A stretch of 64,000 nucleotides of DNA, from NCBI GenBank assembly GCA_003956705.1, contig QZCP01000434.1:252484-316483 (forward strand), given 5' to 3'. A program made the translations under genes and the position numbers. The notes beneath the pieces are model-generated. The model searched no databases. It was not told the origin of the DNA and saw only the letters and a list, made by a program, of their open reading frames with translations. This DNA is from Brevipalpus yothersi. Taxonomy: Eukaryota > Arthropoda > Arachnida > Trombidiformes > Tenuipalpidae. Below are positions 34,921 to 47,785 of the stretch, piece by piece. Within the stretch, counting starts at the first letter, position 1. Each line of letters begins with the position of its first letter.

Positions 34921-37900
34921 TCATTTTTTAGACATTTTCCTTTTCCGTCCAGGATCCTCTTCCTCTTTGGCCAAGGCAAGCAGAATCATGGTAAGTTCTT
35001 TTTTGTTAATTTTTCCATTCTTATTCAAATCGCAACCTTTCAGAATCGATCTTTGAAACTGATCCAAATCGGATGCATCATAGTCCTGATAAGTTTTGGA
35101 TAATTTTATCAACGAAGAAGAAGAAGAAAAAGTCAAAGAGAAAGAAAAAGTAAAGAAGATGATCAGAGAAGATGTTCAAAGCAATCAGTAAAATAAACAT
35201 CCGCTGTTTATTTTTGCTGAACAGAATTTATTATTCGATTAAATTAGTGACTCATGTTGAATGGCTGATTAGATAGGCATCTTCCCGAGGAAAAAGAAGG
35301 AGATGAAGAAGGAGAAAATAATCATTTTTCCTTCATCCATTCTGTTGCTTTCAATAGTTCTCACCTTTTTCACAAGTTCCAATAGATCTTTCAAGAAGCC
35401 TTTGAGCTCTTCATTCTCTATGGTTCCATTATTGTCCTGAGAAAAAAAAAGTGAATTGAGGGTATACATTTATATATGTGTGTGTGTTCTGGTATGAATA
35501 GAATCTTTCAGACAGACTACAGGGTCTGTTTATTTTCAATTGGAAAAGAATGTCTCGAGGAATCTCAGCTCTGCATCATGAGATGAACGATTCAATCTCT
35601 TGTACTATCTGGAATTCTCAAGTCGAAAAAAGAAGAGCGAGAGAAAAAGATTTCAATGATGATTACCCGATCGTAAAGGGCGAATACAGCCTCAATATCT
35701 TGCTGTGTCAGTTTTGTGCCCATAAAGTTGGATCGACAAAGAAAATTTTCCTTCACAGGAAGTAATCTGGAAAAGAATAACAGGAAATTTTAGTTAGAGA
35801 GAGAACATTTTTTTTGAACAATTTTTTCTTCTTCTGTATAGTTGATTCTTATCTGTGCTGAGGGTGAAATCATTAGATAATACACACACTTGCTGCAGGA
35901 AATCAGAATCAAAATCTGAGACTAAGTTGAAAGTATTTATGGACACCAAAAGTTTCTGAGAGCTTCGAATGCATTATGATTGTGTTAACCTAGCAACAAT
36001 CACATAATTCTAGCATTTGATCTCATTAATCATTACGGTAAAGTCTTTATTTTGATGCAATATGAACTGGTATCAAGTTTTTTCAGTATAATCCAGTATC
36101 ATTTGAACGAATTTAGGCTCATAATTCATTTCTCTGCTGTCTGGTATTATCATGGGAAAATCTAGTTGATCCTAGAGATCCTAGAGATTTAACCATGGAA
36201 ATGGTCCAGGAATCCGAGATGCAATCATAGAGTTCTCATCATAACAAGATTCTTCAGAATACTCCATAAAAGAGTACTCTATATGGAATATATTACATTT
36301 CAAGTGTTTGATGAGTGTGAAACAATTCACAAGTAAATGCATGACCAAAAAGTATATAGAAGTAGCATTGATGGGCTGAAACTCTTTCTCTCACGTTTTT
36401 CAAATATTTCATGTGATTGCATGTACATGTAAATGAGCATTGTGCAATCATTTTAGCTATCAAAATTCAGGAGAAATATTTCGATTGTATGATAGTTTTT
36501 TCTCTCTTACTCTATAGACTATTGTCAGAGCTTATTGATGCGCTCTAAGAAGACTCAATCGTTTTGGAACAATCATTATTGGTTCAGTAATTTGAGGGAT
36601 AAAAAAAGTGAAACTCAACAGGAATTCAAAGTAGATAAAATTTGATTCGCTTTTTTATTCGAAACGATTTATAACTTTTTCAATGCAATTATAAGTTGGG
36701 AAATTGAGTAGAATTACTAGACAGCATGATGGTTTTACTCACTTTGCCATTTCGCTTAGCTGCAATTTTCCATCTTTATTAGTATCAAATATTTGAAGCA
36801 ATGTATCGGTATACTCTATAAGCTGATCTTCGTCTACATCTTCATCCAAATCTTCTCGATTTGCTTCGCGCATCAAATCTCGCAGGAAATTCTGGATAAT
36901 AGAAGAAACAGAAGAATGGATATAGCGTTCATAAGCTTACTCAGCTTCTCGTTAGATGAAGATTCAGGCTCAGATTTCATTCAGATTTTGACTCGAGGGT
37001 ATTCCTAAAAGCTCCATGGAGTAAGAGAAGGCAAAGCATTCTTCTCCGAAAGTATGATATTCATTTGAAGAGAGAGAGAGAGAGAGAATCAGATTTATGA
37101 TTGTTCAGTAGGGAACCTTTTACTTGATGTTGAAGATTTCTTGGTGTATGTCAAAGAAATTTTCCAAAATCTTCATAATCTTCCCAGCATTTTATTCTAA
37201 TGTAAGTGTTAGCCTACTTTTGTAGCACCTTTTAAGAGAACAATATTCGAGTGTTTTTGAGCAGATCTTCAGATGCTACACTCACTGAGCGAGAGATCAA
37301 GACAAACTTGGATTTTTTTGTTCATGCATTCTGAAACTTCCATCCAGAAGGAGAAAATATGTTTCTGGTTGGAAAAAATCCATCATCTCTCGAATGCTTT
37401 ATCTTAGGGATCAGTCAGAATCGATTCGAGGAGGAATTCATTCCCAATACAATCGGGAAATGATGATAGTCTTCTGCCATTTTGATCCTCCAGTATGAGC
37501 TCAATATTGAACAAGTGCAGCTAGAAAACCCAGTAGATGAAAATATTATATTGTATTCAGTGGCATTTGTTTTATTATCATCAACCATGACTGAAATCTA
37601 AGCAATGCGGGAAACAGTAGTGGTACATTTGTTTCGTTTTCATATTTTTATTGATTTTATCGCTAGATATATAGAATTCCATGGAAAATCTAATCATTAA
37701 ATACCATAGGCTGAATATCTGTTGCCAGCATGTGCCTCACATAGTAGTAATGAATTTTTCATTTCCATTCTCATCCTACCTTACAAGTTTCCCATGAAGA
37801 GATATACGATTCATTCTATCAACAGGAATCAATCGATTTTTCAGAACTTTAAAAAAGAAATGAGAGTTGAATATTATCACTGAGTAGGTGAGAGAAAGAG

Positions 37901-40900
37901 AGAGAAAAAGAGAAAGAGATAGCAAATTCTCAACTGACATATTCTTTCTCATCTGCTCTTCTCATCTACTCTCTATATGATATTGTAAAAGTCATGTGGG
38001 AAGCCAATCCACCAAGTGACCTAGTATCGAACTGAATTGATCAATTCAAGATTTTCCAATACTCCCTTGTTTGCATCACTAGATACAAGTACTGTAATAA
38101 ATTTCTATTAGAAGAGTTGTCTATCATGGTTTTCACTTTACATTCATTTTCCATCTTATCATCAGTCAATCATATCGACCAGTAAAAAAACTTGAAATCT
38201 TTCAATCAGCTTCAACATCACTCTTTTGATGAACATCATCACGATTAAAATTCTGTGTCTAGTTCAGGTTTGGCATGAGAACAGAGGGACTTTTTGAAAT
38301 TTTGAACCATCTAACGATTTTCCAACAGGAAGATTCATGATTCTTTTTTCTGGTCGTTTCTTCTCCATCAACCTTTGCTACACACAAAAGATGAAGATTT
38401 TTTCTTGATATCATATCCGCAGCCTGTCATCTTTTGATCCTATTCTGGCTTACTTCATCCCTAATTTCACACGATTTGCTTTCTCTCTCTTTCTCTCTCC
38501 ACTGTGAAGGAAAATTCCTTCCACACGAAATTCTCTAACCAGAGAATCCATGTTGCATGAAAGATGCCGTGTGTATCTTACAAGTCAGTAATCTATTCCC
38601 ATACCATACACAGTTATTTCTTGATGGAGATCTCATTTCTTGAGTCAAAGTCCCCTTTTTCTCTTCCTCTTCAAGATGGTCATTACTCACTCATGATGGT
38701 CACTTGAAGTATTTTACATGGAAATTGCTAAAAGCCTGATGATAGAAAGTGATTTTGGAGCAGCTATTTTGCTTTACCCTTGAATAGAAGACATAGAAAG
38801 ATGGATGCTAAGCAGTCGAAAGTCTTTTCTTGCCCTTATTTGATCAAGATAATTTAGTGAGAAGGATGAATTTCATGCTAAATAGAGCATGATTTTGGGA
38901 AGAAAATTATAGTATAGTTACTATTTCTCGGAAGTTGTTCATGTCTCTCTCTCTCTTCTAAATACTGATGTCTTCATCTTCAAAAACATACCTTCAGCTC
39001 ATCTGCCTCTATGTAGCCACTATTATCGGTATCGTATTCCCGCCAAATCTGTAAGCAAGAAAGAGAAAAAGAAATTGAGTGCCAAGATTGGGAGCTGATT
39101 GATTCCCAGGAAAATTCAAGTTCCTGGTTCATTGATTAAGATCCATCGGACGGGAAAGGGAGAGCATGCAACAAATTATCTGGGCCATAATTGGCTTGCT
39201 CGACTAATTAGTAAAAATCAACAAATCAACAAGACATCATGGTTAATTTTTCACCATGTGCCTCATCATGTTGGAGTGCATTCGATAGCAATCATGGTGT
39301 TGGCGGAATTCTCCAGTTTCTGAGAATTTTATGATGATTTGATGATGATAAAATATCAAGGTGCATCCTAGCTAAAGTGTAGGTATTGAGATTATCAGCA
39401 TTTTTCCTCAGCGTGGGAAGATTACCAAGGAGGAATAATTCTGAATCCCCTTCATTTTGTTGGTCATTTTCTTATGCACTCTGAATCGCTAATAGAATTT
39501 CAGACACTTGACTTTCTGTGGGCTTTCCTTTCAATCATTCAAAGAATTTTGGATGAGCTCTTCCTCTTCCGGCAATGGTTGCCTACTGAGAAAATTCTTC
39601 CCCTAATATTGTCACTCTGTTCAAACTGAATTAGCTTCAATGGACCATATGTTTTAGTTCCAAGAAAAACAAATTCACCTGTGGCTTTCAAATCATCTCA
39701 TTATTGCTTTTTTGTTTGATCTGATGCCATTAATTTGCTCTAGTGAACTGATAAATTTATGGTAATTAGTTTTATTTTAGGCCATTATTTTATTGTTAAA
39801 CTTATAAGCGTTAGAACTTGAAAGCAAACTTTCCCTAGTAATCTTAGTGGTAGACTAGAATCAGTGAACTTACTAATGATTGCCTCTATATGCTCTATTC
39901 TTCTTCTATTCTCTGAGAGAATCCAATTTAATGGCAAAATGATTGGGAATTCTCTCACCGTCTAGCAGAATTTGGGAATCAGCCAGTAAAACAACTGATT
40001 GCCTTGTGAAATCGAGTCAGGTTGGAGAAAAATAGATAGGTAATAAAATTTTTCTCACCTTCATAAATTCAACACTGGACTCCAGAGGATTATCGAACCG
40101 AAAAAGGAGCAGAAAACTTTCCTCCAAAGGCAGTAACTGGGCTAATTCTCTTATTTCGATTCTGCCATCTCGATTGTCATCATAAGCTTCCATGAAGCAT
40201 TCTTTCAACTCAGCGAGTGTAGCTTCCGTGAATCGAGGCTGGTGAGACAGACGAAGGAAGAGGAAAAAAGAGACATTTCTGGTTGGTTATATTATCATAA
40301 CATTGAATAACAATAATTACACTCGTTTGAAGATGAATTTATGTATACAACATACTGATATGTAATGAAACTTAATTCATCTCGATGATCTTTTCATTAG
40401 GGCTGATGTTCGCTCATTTAGAAATAACAACAATCTCATTTGAGTCTTCTTTTTTTTCTTCATCTTCATCTTCTTTTTTCCATTCATCGTTTACACACTT
40501 CCTTGCATACACATCAATCCAGCATCATGATGAGCAATCTACACTCTTTCGGTGACACAATATTCCCTAAATCATGTTCATAATTTTATCATGCCACATT
40601 ATCTGCTGGATTCCTGTATTCTCATGATTTGCTTCTCATCTCGCTGATTCTGATGTGTGTATATGTGTGTGTATTCTCTTCTTTTCATTCTCAAGTAATG
40701 TCATCGTTTGGTGAGTTTTATGAAATGTCAGCTCCAGTAACTCGAGCGACAGATCCAATTATGAAAGTAAATTCGAGAGACAGAAAAGTCTAGAAGATTC
40801 TTTTCGTTTTTGTTCTCTCTCCTTAGGCTTATGGTTGGATTTTTTATCCCAATTTCTAAAACTCGCAGACATTTTTTTTGAAAAGGGAAGAGAAAGACGA

Positions 40901-41879
40901 AACAATCTGATCCCATATATTTTCTATCTATCTTTCGCTCGAGTTCTCATCAGTATCTAAGGATGTACATTCGACTGAGTCTTGAGTGGCTCAAGAGTCT
41001 TCACCTAGACGCACAAGCATTTTGGACAAATTTTTGGTTACCATGAAGTACTATTCGATGACAAAGTTCTGCAATGATACGACTCATGAACTTTTCTCTT
41101 CCTCGAGACATTTCCCAGATGATTCGATAAGAATCTTATAGACAATGCCAGCATTCATGATTCTCTCCCTGACTCTCTCTTTCTCTCAGAAAACTGTTGA
41201 TGGTTGAGAAGGATTCAGTGATATCTGCACATAAGGAAAATAACACATTGGAATACAAATAAGAGGGAATATCGTATTCATCCTTTCATTCCTCCATTCT
41301 CACAGAAATCTAGATTCTTATTGCTTCACCTGTTCTCATAGCTGGTCTTATGATGAAGTATTGGTATGATCAATGTGGTACATTTTCCCACGATTTTTTC
41401 ATGCGACACACTTAATATTGTTCTCAGAATTGAATGAAAGAAATTGGAATTCTCACCTCAGGCTCGTTCTCATCTGTTGGACTGAGGCTAGTAACAAATT
41501 CTCGTAAGAATTTATCGAGTTCCCGGCCTTCTATGAAACCATTTCCTGTGAGCGAGATGATAAGAGAAAAAGATAAAATATGATATAGATGAATATGGTG
41601 AGCTTATCTGGTAGCAAAATCGATTAGAAAGAAGAATAACGGGCACACTTTATACACCTAGTCTATTGGAACATAATTCATAAATAATAAATATCTTTCT
41701 AGAAAAAATTTCGACTTGGTCTCCTCACATCAAGTCATCAAATTAAGCTTTCCATTCAATTCACATGCTCTTATGATGGACTTTACTTTATGTCGGTTTG
41801 TTCTTTTCTCTGATATTCTTTTTATCATTTTTCTTTCTTAACCTGCCATCTTTAGCATCTTGTTCCTTGACATCATTTT

Positions 41880-41951
<72 letters not shown>

Positions 41952-44900
41952 ATCCCATGACACATGCAAACGCTATCAATTATATACACTATTGATAACA
42001 TGGAACAACCTTCATTGATCCTTTCATCTCACAACCAAAGCTCTTCCATTATATTGTACCTGAAAAATTCTTCAGCTTGAAGATGAGGTAATCGCGAAGA
42101 AAAAGTAAAAGACTCGTTCAAGTGGTGAATAGATTCAATGAATGATGGTGAAAAAAATGCATTGAATCAAGTACTCTTATTCTTGTTCCACGTTCAAAAC
42201 TTGCTCACAATCAAAATTTTTGCTCAAGGTAGAGAAGTACTCTTTGAAATTCTCATGAGAACATAATGTATGTTCATTATTTGTTAGTCTCTGTGTTTTC
42301 ACCTTCCAAGCTGAGTGTATATACTGTAAGTTTTCACCTGTGGAACAGAATTGATGGAGCAAGTTTCTCAAAAGTTCGAGGATGTTTATTGATGTTCTGA
42401 TTGTCGTATTGAATTCGACTGTTGACTGAACTATCATCAAATAATAGAGAATTAGAATATCAAGAGTGTTACTAAATGTAAACTTTTAACGAAAAAATTG
42501 AGAGTACACTAGAGATGAAAATTTGTAACGAACAAGCATTCCATAGGTTGAAATCAGATCTGTTAATCTATTGCTCTCCTCAAAACGTACAGAAACAGCA
42601 TGATATACAGGTATATTGAACAAATGGTAAAAAAAGGTTACACATGATTGTCAGAGACCTTAGTCGAAAAGTAATGTAACCATCAGACAAATGAATGGAC
42701 ATCAAAGCTGCGAGCTTGATACTATCTTTCTCTTTCTATCTCATTTGAAAAGGAAACAGCCAACACTGAATTCTGGGTGTGAGAAAGGTTTCTTGTTGAT
42801 AATCTCCATACACAAATCCTCCTGGGCCGTGGACTTGGAGAAGAAGTTTCCAAGGATAGAATGGAAATAAATGACTTTCCACTATCATACATGCACGCTA
42901 CTAGAAGATATTTTCTTGAACTTCATGAAAATCTTTCTCCTACTCTCACCACTTATTCACCAATCTTATGCTTTTTCGTCTTATTTTTTTCTTTTCTTCT
43001 TCTTATCAAATCGATTCTTTCTGTTTTATTCTCTCTTTTTCTCTCTATCTATCTATCTTGGTTTTGCTTCTACTTTTCCTGCCGAATAGTATCAAAAAAT
43101 CTACACTAGAGATTGGCTGACATATTCTGGAAGCCATTTGTTTGAACAACTGTATTTGTTCAAATTTCTAGTAACAAAGAGAGGAAGAGAGAGAGAAAAA
43201 TATTCTAATACTATTCGAGTGATTTTCTTCCGAAACGCTTGCGGCTAGAGAATGTGTAGGCAGAAAATGAATTCTTGTCTCTAGACTCATGAATCGAAAT
43301 ACTATGGCAAAGATATTGGCTAATTATCTTGATAGATGATCTTCCAATGTGGATAGATTATTTCCCAATCTTGCGAATGACATCTGAGCTGGCAGTATCA
43401 AGTCCGGTTAAATGGGCGCCAAAAACCTTGAGAACATTTTGTATAGCGTAATTAAGTTATGATAAATGATGTGATTACATCATAAAAAGGTCATCTTTTC
43501 GATTATGAATGCCTCCCACTGGGTAAATATTTTGAATAGTTCCATTTGAGGAGAGCTGATAGTGCACAGATATTGTAAGATTGTAATGAGAATTATTTTC
43601 TAGATCTTTCGTGCAAAACCCCTGGAAGCAAAAATGTAAATCGAAATTTTCTTAACTGACAAAAGAAATCGATGCATAAATTTGCTGGAAATTAGATCAC
43701 CTAAAAGTAGAACAGCAGAAGACAAATCATCAAATTTCTGATTGACATTTGAACTATTGATATATAGATAGAATGGATATGAAATGTCAAGTTACAATAT
43801 ACTCCAGAAATGTCTAACCTCTCAATTCTCAAGAGAGATTGTTTCCCAATGAACGAAGAAAAATCAAGAATCGAAAGGGTACTTATAAACTCATAAATAA
43901 TTTCGATAAATTATCTCTTTAGAGAATTTCATAATCCACAGAGAGAAAGAGAGAAGAGCCTAAATTAGCTAGAGGTCAAAGTTTTAATCAATGTGCTTCC
44001 ATATAAAATTGTCAAAGATAAGTTCATCTAACTTTTGTCGTCATTCATTAACATTCTGTCCATTAATAAATGTATGTACCATTAGTGATTCTCAATTGAA
44101 TTGTATTCTAATGAATGCATGAATTATTTTCTCGATGGCCGATCAGAAGTTAACTAAAACACCCAATAGATCAAAGGCCGCAAGGCTCTAGTTCAATAAG
44201 TAAATCAGAATAGTCTAATCAGAAGGATGAGCTCTCTCTCTCTGTCTCTCTCTCTCTCTGTCTCTCTCTCTCTCTCTTCATTTCTCTTCATTTCTCTTTC
44301 ATAAAATGTTGGTTGACAGGGTGATGCAATTAAAACGAAATACTGGGTACTCCTCTTTGCCCTAAAGTGTGGAATATTCTCTCAAAGCAGACGAATTTGA
44401 ATCTCCATTTCTCGGAATTTTACAGAGGATAGGATTGACTCAATGGATTGACGGATAGGATTTTCCATTCATTTTGGATACAATCATTGAGTTTGTTTCG
44501 TAATAAAATTTGAATGATAAGAGGACCTGATGCATTCTAGTGTACTCAAGTCAATAATAAAGCTAATTTGAAAGATTAGTGAATAGAGCTGAGTCTGAAT
44601 ATTTGTCCATGAGAAACTATCGTTCTCCACAAACTTTGTTCGAATACAATCGGATTCTTCATGTTGAATTGAAATATTATTACTCACACACAATAGGAGG
44701 AATATCTCTGTTTGAGCATTCTATGCATTTTTCCCTTTTCCCTAGAGAATCATTCAAATTCAAAAAGAGTCTGGGAAAATTCCTAGAGGATGGTATTCTT
44801 ATCCACCAACATTACTTGGCAGAATTTTATTCCTATTCATGTATTCCTGGCAAATTATCACACAAAAGAGGCAAAAAACCACTTTTCATTCTGAGAAAAG

Positions 44901-45506
44901 AAAGAAAATTTGATGGAGATCGATGCTTCACTTACATAAGAAAAATTCAACAACATCTCAGTAGTATTCTATTCTTTTCTATTCTCAGAATCTCAAGAGC
45001 CACACTTTTTCAATGAGCTCTAGTATTCGATCCACGTTCTGCATTGGAATTCTCAGAAAAATTTCATTTGGACAAGATCAGAGTCCACACACAATTCACA
45101 CAACATTGTTCAATCATTCCACAAAATCAGTGATGCTTCAGATGTGACCAAATTTGAATCTTGAGAGGACTTTATAAGAAAATTGAGCTGACAAGATTAT
45201 GGACTTCGACTTTAATTTACTTCGATGTGTGCATCAATAATTGATTCTTCTCATTTACTAAGGAATCAGTCGCTAAGAAGGGACCCAAAATCAATGTGTA
45301 TAAGCCCGAAAAAATTCATAATATTCGAATATAGTCGAAAAAAATATCGTAGTTTACTCACCATCTCTATCGTAATGCCTCCAAACATCCATAAATTGGC
45401 TGGCACTTAGATCTCGGAGTTCCTGAGTTTTGGAATCACGAAATTGTCGCAGAAAATTGGGCGATTTTGAGCCCATATCATGGCGATGATCTTTAATATT
45501 CATCAT
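34921..45506 (-). CDS. Cbp53E: Calbindin-32, six-EF-hand calcium-binding protein
   Basis: Eight coding exons (45362-45506, 41457-41545, 40059-40238, 38992-39048, 36743-36891, 35667-35766, 35365-35436, 34921-35085) join in phase to 318 residues, close to the usual arthropod length. The match to Drosophila calbindin-32 is strong throughout (SASQFMDVWRHYD, ELAQLLPLEESFLLLFRFDN, IWREYDTDNSGYIEADELK, ENEELKGFLKDLLELVKK, KELTMILLALAK). The six loops are DRDGNGFIEGRE, DDNRDGRIEIRE, DTDNSGYIEADE, DTNKDGKLQLSE, DRDNNGTIENEE and DLNKNGKINKKE, all with Asp at position 1, Gly at 6 and Glu at 12. The family buffers cytosolic calcium in neurons and some muscles. Start: two adjacent ATGs at 45506 and 45503. 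Introns vary from about 230 bp to 3.8 kb. Confidence 0.95.
41546..45361. other. Calbindin intron 1
   Basis: This 3.8-kb intron holds CT tracts at 41881-41951 and 44232-44278. A 145-codon open frame on the + strand (44579-45016) starts at GTG, lacks homology and is probably chance. Confidence 0.7.
41881..41951. repeat. (CT)n microsatellite
   Basis: About 35 CT units with one TT interruption, inside calbindin intron 1. Confidence 0.95.
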
Positions 45507-46053
45507 GATCAAAAGGGAAACACTTTGTCGTACACTGAGGATGGACAAAGTAGACGAAGTTCACTGAACAAAGATTCAACAAATACAAGTGAAAATAAGT
45601 GTACAACTTTGTTGCTGATAGGTAAACTACTGGTATTCCTCGAGTATTTCAGAAGCGGGAAAGATGAAGAAGAGGAAGAAGAAGAAGAGGAAAAGCCTTT
45701 CGATTTGTGAAAAGTTGCCAGGACTGTGTGTGAGTGAGTGAAGAATATAATGTCAAAGAAATAATACAAGAGAATCAACAGTCAAGAAGGTATAAGGAAT
45801 AAAGATAGTAGAGAGAGAAGAAAAAAAAGTAGCCACTCAGATGATAATCATGGAAAGCTTCATTTCCTCTTCACTTTCCATCTGTTTACGAGAGTATGTA
45901 TGTGTGTGAGATAAAGAACCTCCCTATCAATGATAATTTTCACTCAAGGTAAACCATACACTTTCGTATACAGATACGGTTTATATACGGTATGGAACGG
46001 TAATGGAATAGAAATCTTCCGAGCCCATGTAGAATAAGATGCGCAGGTTTTCC

Positions 46054-46147
<94 letters not shown>

Positions 46148-47785
46148 ATGGAATCGATTTTCTGGTCTCTCTCTTTCTTTCTTTTCCTGTTTCGTAGATC
46201 GTAGATGTCTTGGTTTTTGAATTTTGTGTGTGGGTTGAAGGAATATAGAGTATGTCAATCGTTTTTGGAAAATTTTATCGGTTCAGCGAAAAGAAGAAGT
46301 TTTTTCTTCTTCATGAAAGAAGAATGTGTTCAGAGGAAGAGGTATTCGAAACAAGCAGCCATATATTGAGAGAGAATATATCATAAATACATGTATTTGT
46401 ATATTCAAATCTACTGTTCAATATTTTGTTGAAGATAGAATCTATTCTGATACTTGATGTTCACATGCTGAGATGAAGAGATAGCAAGAAAAGTTTGAAG
46501 TGATGGTGGTAGAGACATTGTCAGGATATAGATCGAACTATTGGAGGAAATTTTTCTGAGAGGTTTGATGACAGTGAATGCTGATTGATGAGTATTACTC
46601 AGTCTCTCTCACCGAATTTTTAACCATAAGATGCAAAGATTTTCATCTTTATACAATATCTTGTCCCTATTCATGACCATTTCCAATAAATCACTACTAA
46701 CATATGAGAAATTCGAAAAGTATAAGGCACAATCGAAGAAGTTTTGATCGGCTCAGAAAACTTCAAACCTCATAACCCATACCTTCCTGACTGGATGATT
46801 TAATCCCCCAATCAGGTTGATTGTTTGGATAAAAAGTCATTTATCATGAAATTATAACCTCTTCTCATGTTTTTGGCTGTAAAACTTTGAGAACTCAAAA
46901 GATCTTCCGATTTGGATGCGTTCAAAATATAAACCCGCTGCCTAGCAAAAGGCACACAAAAACTACTAAAATTAACGAGATAGGAGTAATTTGATTTTTC
47001 TTGCTATTAGTCCTGATCACTTAGATTATATTATGCGTTTTGAAAGCTTAAGGTTAGTATTTATGGTCAATTCTATTGATTATCTGATTGAATTGAGTTC
47101 AGGTTTATGAATGCTGGATATACTGGATAACAAAGATAGTGAAAAATTCCAGAGTCCTGTTTGACATCAATAATTTACATCCCATAAAATAATACATGTA
47201 ATTAAGATATTCATATATGAATCGACAAACGGATTTTTTTCTTAATTTGCTCAATATGAGACAAGCAATGTTACAATTACACTATCTATATATAATTTAC
47301 AATATTTTCAAATATTACATGCACCTCAAGTATACTTTTTTAAAGGCTAGATTGGCTCAAATTGTTTCCTACAAAGAATTCTCAAAGATGGATAAGTTGA
47401 TTGAAAACATGGCTAGATTCAATTTCAACAAATAACATTAGTATTCCTTTTGGAATTCAGGACTTTCTCTCAATCACTGAGACAGAGAGGACCTCGGAGA
47501 ACAATCAACATCAGAGGCCTATCGAAATTCTCTCAGATTTTCTTATCAAAACTACCTGTAACAAATGGACTATCTGGAAGAGATATCTCAAGTATAACTT
47601 GGATGGACTTCCTCTCTTTCTTGGAAAAAAATTTACATTTCATATCACGCCCTCAATCCAATATGGAATGGTGAGGCATCGAAGGGTGAAAAAAATTCGG
47701 AACACAAAAATGATACAACAAGTACGAAAGGAACTGAATGAATAGAATGTATCAATTCGTGAGGGAAAAGGATATATTATGCCGT
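45507..47785. other. Region upstream of calbindin and downstream of the bHLH-PAS gene
   Basis: It should contain the calbindin promoter and non-coding 5' exons, none of which I could define. It also contains a GA tract (46066-46146) and two overlapping + strand open frames (47217-47435 and 47401-47745) without support. Confidence 0.4.
46066..46146. repeat. (GA)n microsatellite
   Basis: About 40 GA units, preceded by GATA repeats. Confidence 0.95.

Noticed and set aside
44579..45016. 145-codon + strand frame inside calbindin intron 1
   Set aside because: It begins with GTG, has no recognisable motif and lies in AT-rich intron; chance is the simplest explanation.
47217..47745. Two overlapping + strand frames of 72 and 114 codons
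   Set aside because: They lie opposite the 3' end of the minus-strand gene, use different frames and one lacks an ATG start; no homology is evident.
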